This document shows, in pieces, positions 35,529 to 43,786 of a DNA stretch of 64,000 bases. The position numbers and the translations under genes are program-made. Origin of the DNA: Bradyrhizobium zhengyangense (GTDB lineage Bacteria; Pseudomonadota; Alphaproteobacteria; Rhizobiales; Xanthobacteraceae); contig NZ_JAKLUA010000002.1 in assembly GCF_022012435.1 (NCBI RefSeq), forward strand, positions 609,278 to 673,277. Reading direction: 5' to 3'. The notes under the pieces are model-generated. The model saw nothing but the letters and a program-made list of their open reading frames with translations, was not told the origin of the DNA and made no database searches. The stretch's first letter is position 1, and every line of letters begins with the position of its first letter.

Positions 35529-37154
35529 CTACGGCTTCGGCGGGTGAATGAACGCCCATGGGCTGACTTCCGAATCCCGCGCTACTTCCACCGAGATCAA
35601 ATAGGGCCCGCCATGCGCGAGTGCCTTCTCCATCGCCGCCTTGAACTGGTCCGGCGCTGTGACGCGCGCAGAAGCCACACCGAAGGACTCCGCGAGCTTG
35701 ACGAAGTCAGGATTGACCAGGTCGGATGCGACCACGCGGCCGTCAAAGCGTTCGCGCTGGTCGCGGCGGACATTGCCATAGGCGTTGTTGTTGAACACCA
35801 GCGTCACCACGCCGATCTTGAACTGCACGGCGGTGGCGAGCTCCTGCACGCCGAACATGAAGCCGCCATCACCGGTGATCGCGACCACCGGCTTGTCGGG
35901 GTTGGCGACCTTCGCCCCGAGCGCGGTCGGAAAGCCCGAGCCGAGCGTGCCCTGATAGCCTGACGTGATGAAGGTGCGCGGCTGGTAGATCGGAAAGCCG
36001 TACCAGGAGGCGAAGCCGAACTGGGACAATTCATCCGTGACGATCGCGTTCGCCGGCAGCACCTCGCGCAAAATGTTGAGATACGCCATCTGCGGCTGGA
36101 CGCGCTGGATCTCTGCCTGAGCGCTCGCACTCGCCTCGCGGATCGCGCCGCGGCGTCCGGCGGTCTTGCTGTAACCGACCTTGCTGACGGCGGCGACGAG
36201 ATCGGCGGTCGCAGTCTTGGCATCGGCGACGATTGCCGCGGTGGACGGATAGCGCCGCATCTCAACGGGATCGATGTCGATGCGGATGCTCTTGAGCCCG
36301 TCGGGCTGGTACGGCCAGCGCGACATCGTCGGCAATTCCAGCCGTGTGCCGATGCCGATCATCAGGTCGGTCTTGGCCCACAGCTTGTAGGCGGCGGCCA
36401 TGGTGAGGCCGAGCTCATGCGCGTTCGAGACGATGCCGCGGCCGCTGCGGAAGGCAACCACGGGCGCGTCGATCATCTCCGCGAGCTCGAGGATCTCGTC
36501 GCGTGCCTCGATCGCACCGCTGCCGACAAAGATCATCGGCGCCTTGCTGGCCTTGACGAGCGCTGCGGCCTGCTTGATCGCATCGGGATCCGGGAGCGGC
36601 GCAGGCAGTGGCTCCAGCACCTGCGCTGCAGCGGTGTCGGCGCGCTGCGTAAAGACGTCCCAGGGCATTTCCACCGAGGCGGGACCGCGCCGTCCCGATG
36701 TCATCTCCTGAAAGGCGCGCGCGACTGTCGTCGGCGCATTGCCGGGATGTTCGATGCGGTCGGCCCATTTCACATAGCTGCGCAAGGTCGCGAGCTGGTC
36801 CGGCATCTCGTGCAGATGGCCGCGGCCCTTGCCGAGAAACTGCGTCGGGACCTGGCCGGTGACGCACAGCACCGGCTCGTTGCAGCCGTAGGCGGTGAGC
36901 AGCGCCGCGCTGGCGTTGAGCACGCCGGGGCCGGGCACCACGCTGAACACGCCCGGCCTGCCGCCGGCGCGGGCATAGCCGAACGCCATATAGCCGCAGG
37001 CCTGCTCGTGCCGCGCGCCGATCACCTTGAGCTGGGCCTGATGGAAGGCGTCGAACAGGCCGTAGACCTGCGCGCCGGGCAGGCCGAACACGGTGTCGAC
37101 GCCATGGGCGACGAGCCCGCTTACGATCGCTTCGCCGCCGGTGAGGGTGGTCAT
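35529..37154 (-). CDS. Thiamine pyrophosphate-dependent enzyme, acetolactate synthase-like
   Basis: 541-residue POX/AHAS-like enzyme. The catalytic Glu50 is in GARHEQACGYMAFGYA, and the TPP/Mg site is GDGGFMFG followed by LVFNNNAYG about 25 residues later, giving the GDG-X-NN motif. No FAD-specific signature is clear. Its stop is the last of the minus-strand hpa run (hpaG ends 26 bases upstream), so it may be cotranscribed with a catechol pathway. It is not a standard Hpa enzyme: candidate roles are pyruvate carboligation or decarboxylation of a 2-oxo acid. Start ATG 37154 is preceded by no strong ribosome binding site. Confidence 0.85.
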   Translation of the reverse strand: MTTLTGGEAIVSGLVAHGVDTVFGLPGAQVYGLFDAFHQAQLKVIGARHEQACGYMAFGYARAGGRPGVFSVVPGPGVLNASAALLTAYGCNEPVLCVTGQVPTQFLGKGRGHLHEMPDQLATLRSYVKWADRIEHPGNAPTTVARAFQEMTSGRRGPASVEMPWDVFTQRADTAAAQVLEPLPAPLPDPDAIKQAAALVKASKAPMIFVGSGAIEARDEILELAEMIDAPVVAFRSGRGIVSNAHELGLTMAAAYKLWAKTDLMIGIGTRLELPTMSRWPYQPDGLKSIRIDIDPVEMRRYPSTAAIVADAKTATADLVAAVSKVGYSKTAGRRGAIREASASAQAEIQRVQPQMAYLNILREVLPANAIVTDELSQFGFASWYGFPIYQPRTFITSGYQGTLGSGFPTALGAKVANPDKPVVAITGDGGFMFGVQELATAVQFKIGVVTLVFNNNAYGNVRRDQRERFDGRVVASDLVNPDFVKLAESFGVASARVTAPDQFKAAMEKALAHGGPYLISVEVARDSEVSPWAFIHPPKP

Positions 37155-37180
37155 TGCATCATTCCATTCGTGTTGTTGTC

Positions 37181-38050
37181 TCAGGCTTCGTCGACGACGC
37201 CGTTGCGCAAAGTGCCGATGCCCTCGGCCGCGACCTCGATGACATCGCCGGGCTTCAGGTAGCGCGGTGGATCGAATCGCGCTCCCGCGCCGGTCGGCGT
37301 GCCCGTGACGATGATGTCGCCGGGCACGAGCGTCGCGAAGGTCGAGATATAGCTGATGAGGTAGCGGAACGGGAACATCAGCCGGCTGGTGCGGTCGTCT
37401 TGCCGCAGCTCGCCATTGACGTGCGTGGTCAGCCTGATGTCGGCGATCTGCGCTTCTTTCGTGTACGGCACGAGCCACGGTCCGAGGCTGCCGCTGGAAT
37501 CAAAGTTCTTGCCTTGCGTAACGTTGAATTTGGCGTGGCGCAGCCAATCACGCACCGAGCCTTCATTGCAGAGCGTCAGCGCGGCGACGTGATCGAGCGC
37601 AGCGCTCTCCTTGATGTGCCGGCCGGGCTTGCCGATCACCAGCACGATCTCGCCCTCGTAGTCTAGCTGCGCGGAGGCGCGCGGACGCACCAGCGGCGTG
37701 TCATGGCCGACGAAGGAGCGGGGCGACCGCATGAACATGCTCGGATATTTCGGCGCCTCCTGGCCGTCCTTGTACTCCGCGTTGCGATCAGGATAGTTGA
37801 CGCCGATGCAGATGATCTTCTCCGGCGCAGGCACCGGCGGTAGCCATGTGATCTCGCCGAGCGCGTGAACCGGCGTGCGGCCTGCGGCCTCTTCGGCAAG
37901 GCTCACGAGCTTTCCGGCCGCGATTACCTCGCGCAGCGTCGGATAATCCTTGGCATGGCGCGCGGAGAGATCGACGATGCCGCCCTCGAGGACGGCGCCG
38001 TAGCGGGTTTCACCCTTAAGGGAGTAAGTGGCGAGGCGAGGCAGCTTCAT
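37181..38050 (-). CDS. hpaG: Fumarylacetoacetate hydrolase family protein, HpaG-like
   Basis: 289-residue FAH-fold enzyme. The metal-binding E-x-E is in LDYEGEIVLVIGKPGRHI and the second acidic residue in the GNEGSVRDW region. In homoprotocatechuate degradation this family isomerises 2-hydroxyhepta-2,4-diene-1,7-dioate and/or decarboxylates 5-oxopent-3-ene-1,2,5-tricarboxylate. E. coli HpaG carries both as a tandem protein (about 430 residues); here only one domain is present. Between hpaD and the TPP gene, spaced 38 and 26 bases. Confidence 0.8.
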   Translation of the reverse strand: MKLPRLATYSLKGETRYGAVLEGGIVDLSARHAKDYPTLREVIAAGKLVSLAEEAAGRTPVHALGEITWLPPVPAPEKIICIGVNYPDRNAEYKDGQEAPKYPSMFMRSPRSFVGHDTPLVRPRASAQLDYEGEIVLVIGKPGRHIKESAALDHVAALTLCNEGSVRDWLRHAKFNVTQGKNFDSSGSLGPWLVPYTKEAQIADIRLTTHVNGELRQDDRTSRLMFPFRYLISYISTFATLVPGDIIVTGTPTGAGARFDPPRYLKPGDVIEVAAEGIGTLRNGVVDEA

Positions 38051-38088
38051 GGGTTGCTCATTGTCTTGCGTCGTCCCGACGAGGAATA

Positions 38089-39072
38089 TTAATCCGCCAC
38101 CAGCACATCGGCCACGAATTTCGGCTCGCGCACGGTCTGGCCCGTGAAGGGCGAGCCCTGCTCGAACCAGGAGCGCGGGGCGGGTGCGCCCCACAGCGTC
38201 TGGCGGCGCGGATCGCGCAACGACCAGCGCAGCGGCTCGTGGTCGTGATCGCCCGTAAAATAGTCGCTGGTGTAGAGCTCGAGGCGGTGTCCGTCTGGAT
38301 CCGGGACATAAAGGAAGAATGCGTTCGAGATGCCGTGGCGCCCGGGGCCGCGCTCGATGTTCTTCACAAAGCCCTGGGAAGCCATCACGTCGCAGAGATG
38401 GATGATGTTCATCGCCGTCGGCGTCCAGTAGGCGAAGTGATGCAGCCGCGGGCCTTTGCCGTTGGTGATGGCAAAATCGTGGACATTGCCCTTGCGATGC
38501 ATCCAGGCCGCGGCGATGCGCCCGTTCGGCCCGTCCTCCTCGGCATATTCGGTGAGACGGAAGCCGAGCCGCGCATAGAAGTCGACGGTGTCCTGCACCT
38601 CGGCCGCGAAGACGTTGAAATGGTCGAGCCGCTGCGGGTGGCAGCCCCGATAGAGATCATAGCGGCGCAAGAGATGCGGCCGGCGGTCCATCGACGCATA
38701 GAGCTCGATCTGGAAGCCGAAAGGATCGGAGAATTGCAGCGTGCGGCCCTGGAACGGCTGGTCGACAAAGGCATGGGCGAGGCCGTTCTCGGAGAGAAAT
38801 CTTGCGGCCTTGTCGAGATCGCCGTCATTGCCGACCTTGAAGCCCAGCCTGTTGCAGGCGGGCACGGCCGCTTTGCGCAGCACCAGCGAGTGATGCTGAT
38901 GTTCCTCGGCGGCGCGCAGGTACACCACGTTGTCGTCGGCATCCTCGACATGCAGGCCGACGGTGGTCTCGTAGAACTCGCGGCTCAGCTTCAGATCGGT
39001 CACGTCGAGCACGACGTGGCTGGAGCGGATGATATTGAACGGCGGCTCGAAGATGTGTTGCGGTACGGGCAT
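38089..39072 (-). CDS. hpaD: 3,4-Dihydroxyphenylacetate 2,3-dioxygenase (extradiol, VOC fold)
   Basis: 327-residue type I extradiol dioxygenase that opens homoprotocatechuate to 5-carboxymethyl-2-hydroxymuconate semialdehyde. Iron ligands are expected in LDHFNVFAAEV (His), RLHHFAYWT (His) and HRLELYTSD (Glu), all present. Two VOC repeats are clear, and the length and ligand order resemble the Brevibacterium/Arthrobacter enzymes. Codirectional with hpaE; a GTCATTCCGG-type repeat lies between them. A dedicated substrate is inferred from the cluster. Confidence 0.88.
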   Translation of the reverse strand: MPVPQHIFEPPFNIIRSSHVVLDVTDLKLSREFYETTVGLHVEDADDNVVYLRAAEEHQHHSLVLRKAAVPACNRLGFKVGNDGDLDKAARFLSENGLAHAFVDQPFQGRTLQFSDPFGFQIELYASMDRRPHLLRRYDLYRGCHPQRLDHFNVFAAEVQDTVDFYARLGFRLTEYAEEDGPNGRIAAAWMHRKGNVHDFAITNGKGPRLHHFAYWTPTAMNIIHLCDVMASQGFVKNIERGPGRHGISNAFFLYVPDPDGHRLELYTSDYFTGDHDHEPLRWSLRDPRRQTLWGAPAPRSWFEQGSPFTGQTVREPKFVADVLVAD

Positions 39073-39093
39073 TGCGTTTCCCCTCGGTCTCCT

Positions 39094-39196
39094 GTCATTC
39101 CGGGGCGGCTCGCAGAGCCGAGCCCGGAATCCATCGTGCAGCAGAGTTGGTCGATGAATGGATTCCGGGCTCGCGCTTCGCGCGCCCCGGAATGAC
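39094..39196. repeat. Dispersed palindrome, GTCATTCCGGG family, copy 2
   Basis: Same family as the element at 14519: ends GTCATTCCGGGGC and GCCCCGGAATGAC, inner CCCGGAATCCAT and ATGGATTCCGGG. It lies within the hpa run, between hpaE and hpaD, where a stable stem could lower hpaD read-through. Confidence 0.85.
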
Positions 39197-39203
39197 CGTT
39201 TCC

Positions 39204-40742
39204 CTAAATTCCCAGTTTCTGAATCTTGTGCGTGCCCCGCGCCAGCGAGACGTGCTTGGTTTCCATGTAGAAGTCGAACGAGTAATCGCCGCCGTCGCGG
39301 CCGATGCCCGAGGCCTTCATGCCGCCGAACGGCGTCGGCAGATGGCGGACGTTCTCCGAGTTCAGCCAGATCATGCCGGCCTCCAGGGCATCGGCGACGC
39401 GCAGAGCGCGGCCGACGTCGTTGGTCCAGACATAGCCGGTGAGGCCATAACGGATGTCGTTGGCGACCTCGATCGCGTCCGCTTCGTCCTTGAAGGGCAG
39501 CACCGTAAGGAAGGGGCCGAACACCTCTTCCTGCGCCACGCGCATCTTGCCGTGCGCGCCTGTGACCAGCGTCGGCTCGACATAATGTCCGCCGCCCGGT
39601 CCGTCATAGGCCTTGCCGCCGACCGCGATCGTCGCGCCGTCCTGCCGCGCGACGTCGAAATAGGAACAGACTTTTGCGAGGTGCCGCTCGTGGATCAGCG
39701 GCCCGATCTCGGTGGCGGGATCGAGGGGATGGCCGACCTTCAGCGCTTTGACCCGCGCGGTCAGCTTCTCCACGAATTTGTCCGCAATGCTCGCCTGCAC
39801 AAGCAGGCGGCTCGATGAGGTGCAGCGCTCGCCATTGAGCGAGTAGATCATGAACACGACGGCATCGAGCGCGCGATCGAGATCGGCATCGTCGAACACG
39901 ATGACAGGGTTCTTGCCGCCGAGCTCGAAATGCACGCGCTTCAGGGTTGGTGCGCCCTGAACCATGATCGCCGATCCCGTCGCGCTCTCGCCGACGAAGC
40001 CGATCGCCTTGATGGCGGGATGCTCGGTCAGCGCTTTGCCGGCCTCTTCGCCAAAGCCATTGACGGTGTTGAGCACGCCATCGGGCACGCCGGCCTCCTT
40101 CACGAGCCGCGCCAGAATGGCTGCCGTCACCGGCGACCACTCCGCCGGCTTGTGCACGACGGTGCAGCCCGCGGCGACGGCAGGGGCGATCTTCCAGGTC
40201 GAGAGCATGAACGGCGTGTTCCACGGCGTGATCACGCCGACCGGGCCGATCGGCACACGGGTCGAGATATTCCAGTGCTCGTCGCTCGGCGTGTTGAGGC
40301 CGTCGCGCGCCTCGGCGCATTTGTCGGCGAAGAAGCGGAAATTCTCGGCGGCGCGGATCGCGGCCTTGGCCATGAATCGATAGGCCTGACCGGTGTCGAT
40401 GCATTCGAGCACCGCGATATCTTCGGCATTGTCCTCGATCGCATCCGCCACCCGATGCAGCAGCTTGCGCCGCATCGCGGGCCCCATGTCGCGCCAGGAC
40501 TTGAAGGCGAGGGAAGCGGCGGTCGCCGCGGCATCGATATCCTCGGCATTGCCACGCGCAACGCTGGCGAGCACAGCGCCATCGACCGGCGACTTGGTCT
40601 CGAACGTCTCGCCTGAGATGGACGGCACGATCTTGCCGTCGATCATGTGGCCGACGCCGTCGGCGCGCAGCTTTTTCAGCAGCGGTGCGACGCGATCGCG
40701 GTTGGCCTGAAACACATCGGCTTTCGGCGTGGGCTTATCCAT
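39204..40742 (-). CDS. hpaE: 5-Carboxymethyl-2-hydroxymuconate semialdehyde dehydrogenase
   Basis: 512-residue NAD-dependent aldehyde dehydrogenase. The catalytic Cys is in NGERCTSSSRLLV, with Glu in HFELGGKNPVIVF; GPVGVITPWNTPFML is the Asn-containing pocket. HpaE oxidises the product of HpaD. Its start (ATG 40742) overlaps the hpaF stop by eight bases. Family length is about 490-510. The position between hpaF and hpaD leaves little doubt about its pathway. Confidence 0.9.
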   Translation of the reverse strand: MDKPTPKADVFQANRDRVAPLLKKLRADGVGHMIDGKIVPSISGETFETKSPVDGAVLASVARGNAEDIDAAATAASLAFKSWRDMGPAMRRKLLHRVADAIEDNAEDIAVLECIDTGQAYRFMAKAAIRAAENFRFFADKCAEARDGLNTPSDEHWNISTRVPIGPVGVITPWNTPFMLSTWKIAPAVAAGCTVVHKPAEWSPVTAAILARLVKEAGVPDGVLNTVNGFGEEAGKALTEHPAIKAIGFVGESATGSAIMVQGAPTLKRVHFELGGKNPVIVFDDADLDRALDAVVFMIYSLNGERCTSSSRLLVQASIADKFVEKLTARVKALKVGHPLDPATEIGPLIHERHLAKVCSYFDVARQDGATIAVGGKAYDGPGGGHYVEPTLVTGAHGKMRVAQEEVFGPFLTVLPFKDEADAIEVANDIRYGLTGYVWTNDVGRALRVADALEAGMIWLNSENVRHLPTPFGGMKASGIGRDGGDYSFDFYMETKHVSLARGTHKIQKLGI

Positions 40743-41133
40743 GGGCGGCCTCCACTTTCAGGGCGTCGTGGATGTTGTTGCGCTTCCAGCTGGTGTCCTT
40801 GTCGTTGATCTGCATGTCGAACGACAGAGCGAACTTGCTGGCGGCGAAGACGGGATCGAGATGTTTTGAGAGCGCCTGAAACACATGCTCGCCGGCTTTC
40901 TTGCGGGTCGGCAGGTCGCGGCCCTCGCCGATGCGCAGCACCATGTCGAGGAAACCGTAATCGTGCCTGCTATCTGCGATCGCATAGTGTTCGCACCTGA
41001 CAGCGCGAACGCGGATGCCGCCGAGCGGGAAGATCCCGGTCTCGACGGCTGCCTTGCGCACGACTTCGCACACCGCCGCGATGTCGAGGCGGCTGTCGAG
41101 ATTGGCCGAATATTCGATCGTGAAATGCGGCAT
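40735..41133 (-). CDS. hpaF: 5-Carboxymethyl-2-hydroxymuconate delta-isomerase
   Basis: 132-residue tautomerase-superfamily protein that isomerises 5-carboxymethyl-2-hydroxymuconate. The general-base Pro follows the initiator Met (MPHFTIEYSANLD), as in characterised CHMI. GGIRVRAVRCEHYAI and MVLRIGEGR are family segments. ATG 41133 is 34 bases after the end of hpaH. Length agrees with E. coli HpaF (about 126). Confidence 0.9.
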   Translation of the reverse strand: MPHFTIEYSANLDSRLDIAAVCEVVRKAAVETGIFPLGGIRVRAVRCEHYAIADSRHDYGFLDMVLRIGEGRDLPTRKKAGEHVFQALSKHLDPVFAASKFALSFDMQINDKDTSWKRNNIHDALKVEAAHG

Positions 41134-41167
41134 GGCAGTTTCACTCCCTGTGTCGTCTTATTGCTTT

Positions 41168-41974
41168 CTAAGCGAAGTAGCAGCTGACCGAGCCGTAGGC
41201 GCCATAATCGGCTTGAATTGTGTCGCCCTTGCGGGTCTCGATCGGACGGATGAAGGAGCCGGCCAGCACGACCTGGCCGGGCTCCAGCGCAAGGCCGAGC
41301 GGCGCGATCTTGTTCGCAAGCCACGCAACGGCGGTTGCGGGATGATTGAGCACGCCGGCGGCAAGGCCGGTCTCCTCGAGCTGGCCGTTCCTGAAGCAGA
41401 GCGCGCCGATCCAGCGCAGGTCGGCATCGAGCGGGCGGATCGGCCGCCCGCCGAGCACGATGCCGGCATTTGCGGCATTGTCCGCGATTGTATCGTAGAT
41501 CTTGCGCGTCGCCTTGGTCGTGGGATCGACCCGCTGGATGCGCGTATCCAGGATCTCCAGCGCCGGCACCACGAAGTCGGTGGCGTTGAGCACGTCGAAC
41601 ATCGTGCAGTCGGGCCCCGACAGGCGCTTGCTCATGACGAAGGCAAGCTCGGCCTCGACGCGCGTCGCAATGAAGCGCTCGGTCGGAATGGTCCCGCCAT
41701 CGGCAAAGAACATGTCGTCCAGCAGCACGCCGGAATCAGGCTCGTCGATGTTGAGCGCGCTCTGCATCGCCTTCGAGGTCAGGCCGATCTTGTGGCCTTT
41801 GACGAGGCGTCCCTCGGCGACCTTGATGTCGACCCATGCCTTCTGAATCGCGTAGGCATCGGCGATGGTGATCCCGGGGAAATCCTGCGACAGTTGCCGG
41901 ATCTGCACGCGGGTCTTCTCCGCCCGGTGCAGACGGTCAGCGCAAGCTTGGATATCGTCGTTGGAAAGCGCCAT
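41168..41974 (-). CDS. hpaH: 2-Oxo-hept-4-ene-1,7-dioate hydratase
   Basis: 268-residue hydratase of the MhpD/HpaH family; it hydrates 2-oxohept-4-ene-1,7-dioate before HpaI aldol cleavage. Metal-site acidic residues are in [13 protein letters not shown] (E-x-E) with [24 protein letters not shown] near residue 60 is the conserved substrate loop. First gene of the minus-strand hpa run; its start is 32 bases from the 16-bp palindrome at 42007. Confidence 0.92.
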   Translation of the reverse strand: MALSNDDIQACADRLHRAEKTRVQIRQLSQDFPGITIADAYAIQKAWVDIKVAEGRLVKGHKIGLTSKAMQSALNIDEPDSGVLLDDMFFADGGTIPTERFIATRVEAELAFVMSKRLSGPDCTMFDVLNATDFVVPALEILDTRIQRVDPTTKATRKIYDTIADNAANAGIVLGGRPIRPLDADLRWIGALCFRNGQLEETGLAAGVLNHPATAVAWLANKIAPLGLALEPGQVVLAGSFIRPIETRKGDTIQADYGAYGSVSCYFA

Positions 41975-42006
41975 GGGTGATCTGTGAAATCGTGGTGCCT
42001 CGAGAT

Positions 42007-42022
42007 ACTTAACATGTTAAGT
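42007..42022. promoter_or_regulatory. Perfect 16-bp palindrome, candidate HpaR operator
   Basis: ACTTAACATGTTAAGT is an exact palindrome 32 bases upstream of the hpaH start and 90 bases upstream of hpaR. MarR-type regulators such as HpaR bind palindromes of this size between divergent genes. Expected role: repression of hpaH-F-E-D-G and possibly hpaR, relieved by the aromatic acid or its catechol. Binding is inferred from position only. Confidence 0.6.
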
Positions 42023-42064
42023 GACTGCGTCAAACAGAAATTGGGTTTGCTGCACTGCAAACGT

Positions 42065-42088
42065 TTTGCGGTCTGATTTGCGGTCTGA
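42065..42088. repeat. Tandem 12-base direct repeat in hpaR leader
   Basis: TTTGCGGTCTGA occurs twice back to back, 25 bases before the hpaR start. It may be a second regulator site or a replication-slippage duplication. Nearby at 42047-42064 a weak inverted repeat GTTTGC/GCAAAC is also present. Confidence 0.45.
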
Positions 42089-42112
42089 AAAGGGCGACTT
42101 TGAAAGGGCGAT

Positions 42113-42631
42113 ATGGCGAAGAGACCCCCTGATCCCGCGAACGGAAATGCACCCGTCGCCCGCCAGGTGCCGATGCGCGATTTCTCGCGCTCGCTGCCGA
42201 TGTCGCTGCTCCGGGCACGCGAGGCGGTGATGCGGCAATTTCGCCCCAAGCTGCGCGAGCACGGTCTGACCGAGCAGCAATGGCGAATCCTGCGCGCGCT
42301 CGCCGCCATCGAGGCCGCCGAGGTCACGGAACTCGCGCGCACCGCGTTCCTCCTGGGGCCAAGCCTGTCGCGTATCCTGCGCGATCTCGAGGCACGCAAT
42401 CTGATCGAGCGCAGGACGGCGAAGTCGGACCAGCGCCGCAGCATGGTCTCGATCTCGAAAGACGGTGTGAAGCTGATGGCCTCCGTCGCGCCTTCATCGG
42501 AAGCGATCTATGCCGAGATCACGCAGCGCTTCGGCGCGCGAAAGCTTGCCGAGTTGCAGGAGATGCTCGGAGAGCTGGAACAGAGTCTCGCAGGACTCGG
42601 CGCCGCCGACGGGGCAAGTGCCGAGGAGTGA
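42113..42631 (+). CDS. hpaR: MarR-type regulator of homoprotocatechuate degradation, HpaR
   Basis: 172-residue winged-helix regulator. LTEQQWRILRALAAIEAAEV begins the MarR core (about residue 52), and the recognition helix region reads LGPSLSRILRDLEARNLI, followed by the wing RRTAKSDQRRSMVSI. HpaR represses the meta-cleavage operon. Divergent from hpaH; hpaI follows 195 bases downstream on the same strand. AAAGGG precedes ATG 42113. Confidence 0.9.
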   Translation: MAKRPPDPANGNAPVARQVPMRDFSRSLPMSLLRAREAVMRQFRPKLREHGLTEQQWRILRALAAIEAAEVTELARTAFLLGPSLSRILRDLEARNLIERRTAKSDQRRSMVSISKDGVKLMASVAPSSEAIYAEITQRFGARKLAELQEMLGELEQSLAGLGAADGASAEE

Positions 42632-42826
42632 ACAGCAGATATGCGCGAGAGCGCAGCGTCTGTCGTGGACATCAGCGCTTTTTTTCGCTCAAAGTGCCGC
42701 GCGAGCCGGTCACCCCAATCCGGGGCCGTGGCGGATGACGCCAGCCTTGCCGGATGATATCCGGGCGGCGATAATGAACACCGCCCGCAGGGTCGAAGCG
42801 TCCCAACAACAAAGAAGGAAGGCAAC

Positions 42827-43603
42827 GTGGCGAACAAGGTCAAGGAAATCTGGAAGTCGGGCAAGGCCGTGGTCAACGCGTGGCTGGCTATTCCTTCCGG
42901 CTTCTCGGCTGAGATGATCGCGCAATGCGGCTTCGACAGCGTCACCGTCGACATCCAGCATGGCGTGCAGGACTACCAGTCGATGGTGCAGTGCTTCCAG
43001 GCCATGGACAAGCACCCGGTCGTCCCGATGGTCCGCGTGCCCTGGAACGAGCCCGGCATCATCGGCAAGGTGCTCGACGGCGGCGCCTATGGCGTGATCT
43101 GCCCGATGGTCAACACGGCGCAGGAAGCCAGGAACCTCGTTTCCTATTCGAAATATCCGCCACAGGGCGTCCGCTCCAACGGCCCGATCCGCGCTGGCAT
43201 GTACGGCACCGCGGGCTCCTACCAGAAGACCGCAAATGCCGACACCATCCTGCTGCCGATGATGGAGACGAAGACCGCGGTCGAGAACATGGAAGCGATC
43301 CTCGACGTCGAAGGCATCGACGGCGTCTATATCGGCCCGTCCGACCTCGGCTTCTCCTACGGCCTCGAGCCGAAGCTCGATCGCTCCGAGCCCGAGATCC
43401 TCGCAATCTACGACAAGATCATCAAGGAGTGCGGCAAGCGCGGCCTCAATCCCGGCATCCATTGCAGCGGCGCCGAAGGTGCTGCGCGCGCCATCAACAT
43501 GGGCTTCAAGCTGGTGACGCTCTCGAACGAGGTCGGCTTGATGACGACCTACGCCAAGATGCAGGTCAACGCCACCCGCAAGGAGTCGGGCGGCAAGGCT
43601 TGA
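42827..43603 (+). CDS. hpaI: HpaI/GarL-family class II aldolase
   Basis: 258-residue metal-dependent pyruvate aldolase of the HpcH/HpaI family. Expected active-site residues: His in VDIQHGVQDY, Arg in VRVPWNEPG, Glu in MMETKTAVENM and Asp in VYIGPSDLGF. HpaI cleaves 4-hydroxy-2-oxoheptanedioate to pyruvate and succinate semialdehyde. It begins at GTG 42827, after AAGGAAGGC. Its cluster position supports HpaI, but the next gene downstream is a GarD/UxaA-type dehydratase, and the same family includes GarL, so a sugar-acid role is not excluded. Confidence 0.8.
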   Translation: MANKVKEIWKSGKAVVNAWLAIPSGFSAEMIAQCGFDSVTVDIQHGVQDYQSMVQCFQAMDKHPVVPMVRVPWNEPGIIGKVLDGGAYGVICPMVNTAQEARNLVSYSKYPPQGVRSNGPIRAGMYGTAGSYQKTANADTILLPMMETKTAVENMEAILDVEGIDGVYIGPSDLGFSYGLEPKLDRSEPEILAIYDKIIKECGKRGLNPGIHCSGAEGAARAINMGFKLVTLSNEVGLMTTYAKMQVNATRKESGGKA

Positions 43604-43607
43604 GCTC

Positions 43608-43769
43608 TCTCCTTTCCCTCTCCCCGTTTTTTACGGGGCGAGGGTTAGGGGGAGGGGCCTCTCTCAATACGTGACCAAACTAACAAATCGAGCGCGCGGC
43701 TTGCCCCTCACCCGGATCGCTGTGCCGATCCGACCTCTCCCCGTAAGAACGGGGAGAGGTGGAGTAAGA
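43608..43769. repeat. Dispersed CCCCTC/GGGGAG palindromic region
   Basis: Two hairpins between the aldolase and dehydratase genes. The first is CCCCG-TTTTTTA-CGGGG near 43622, flanked by CCTCTCC and GGGGAGG-type sequence. The second, near 43730-43770, pairs CCTCTCCCCGT with ACGGGGAGAGG. Typical of a repeat family in this type of genome; it could also end the hpaI transcript. Confidence 0.7.
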
Positions 43770-43786
43770 GACCTGAGGAGACTTCC

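Noticed and set aside
42007..42022. CtrA site in the hpaR-hpaH gap
   Set aside because: It has TTAA-N4-TTAA spacing, not the N7 of CtrA, and is a perfect palindrome better suited to a MarR dimer.
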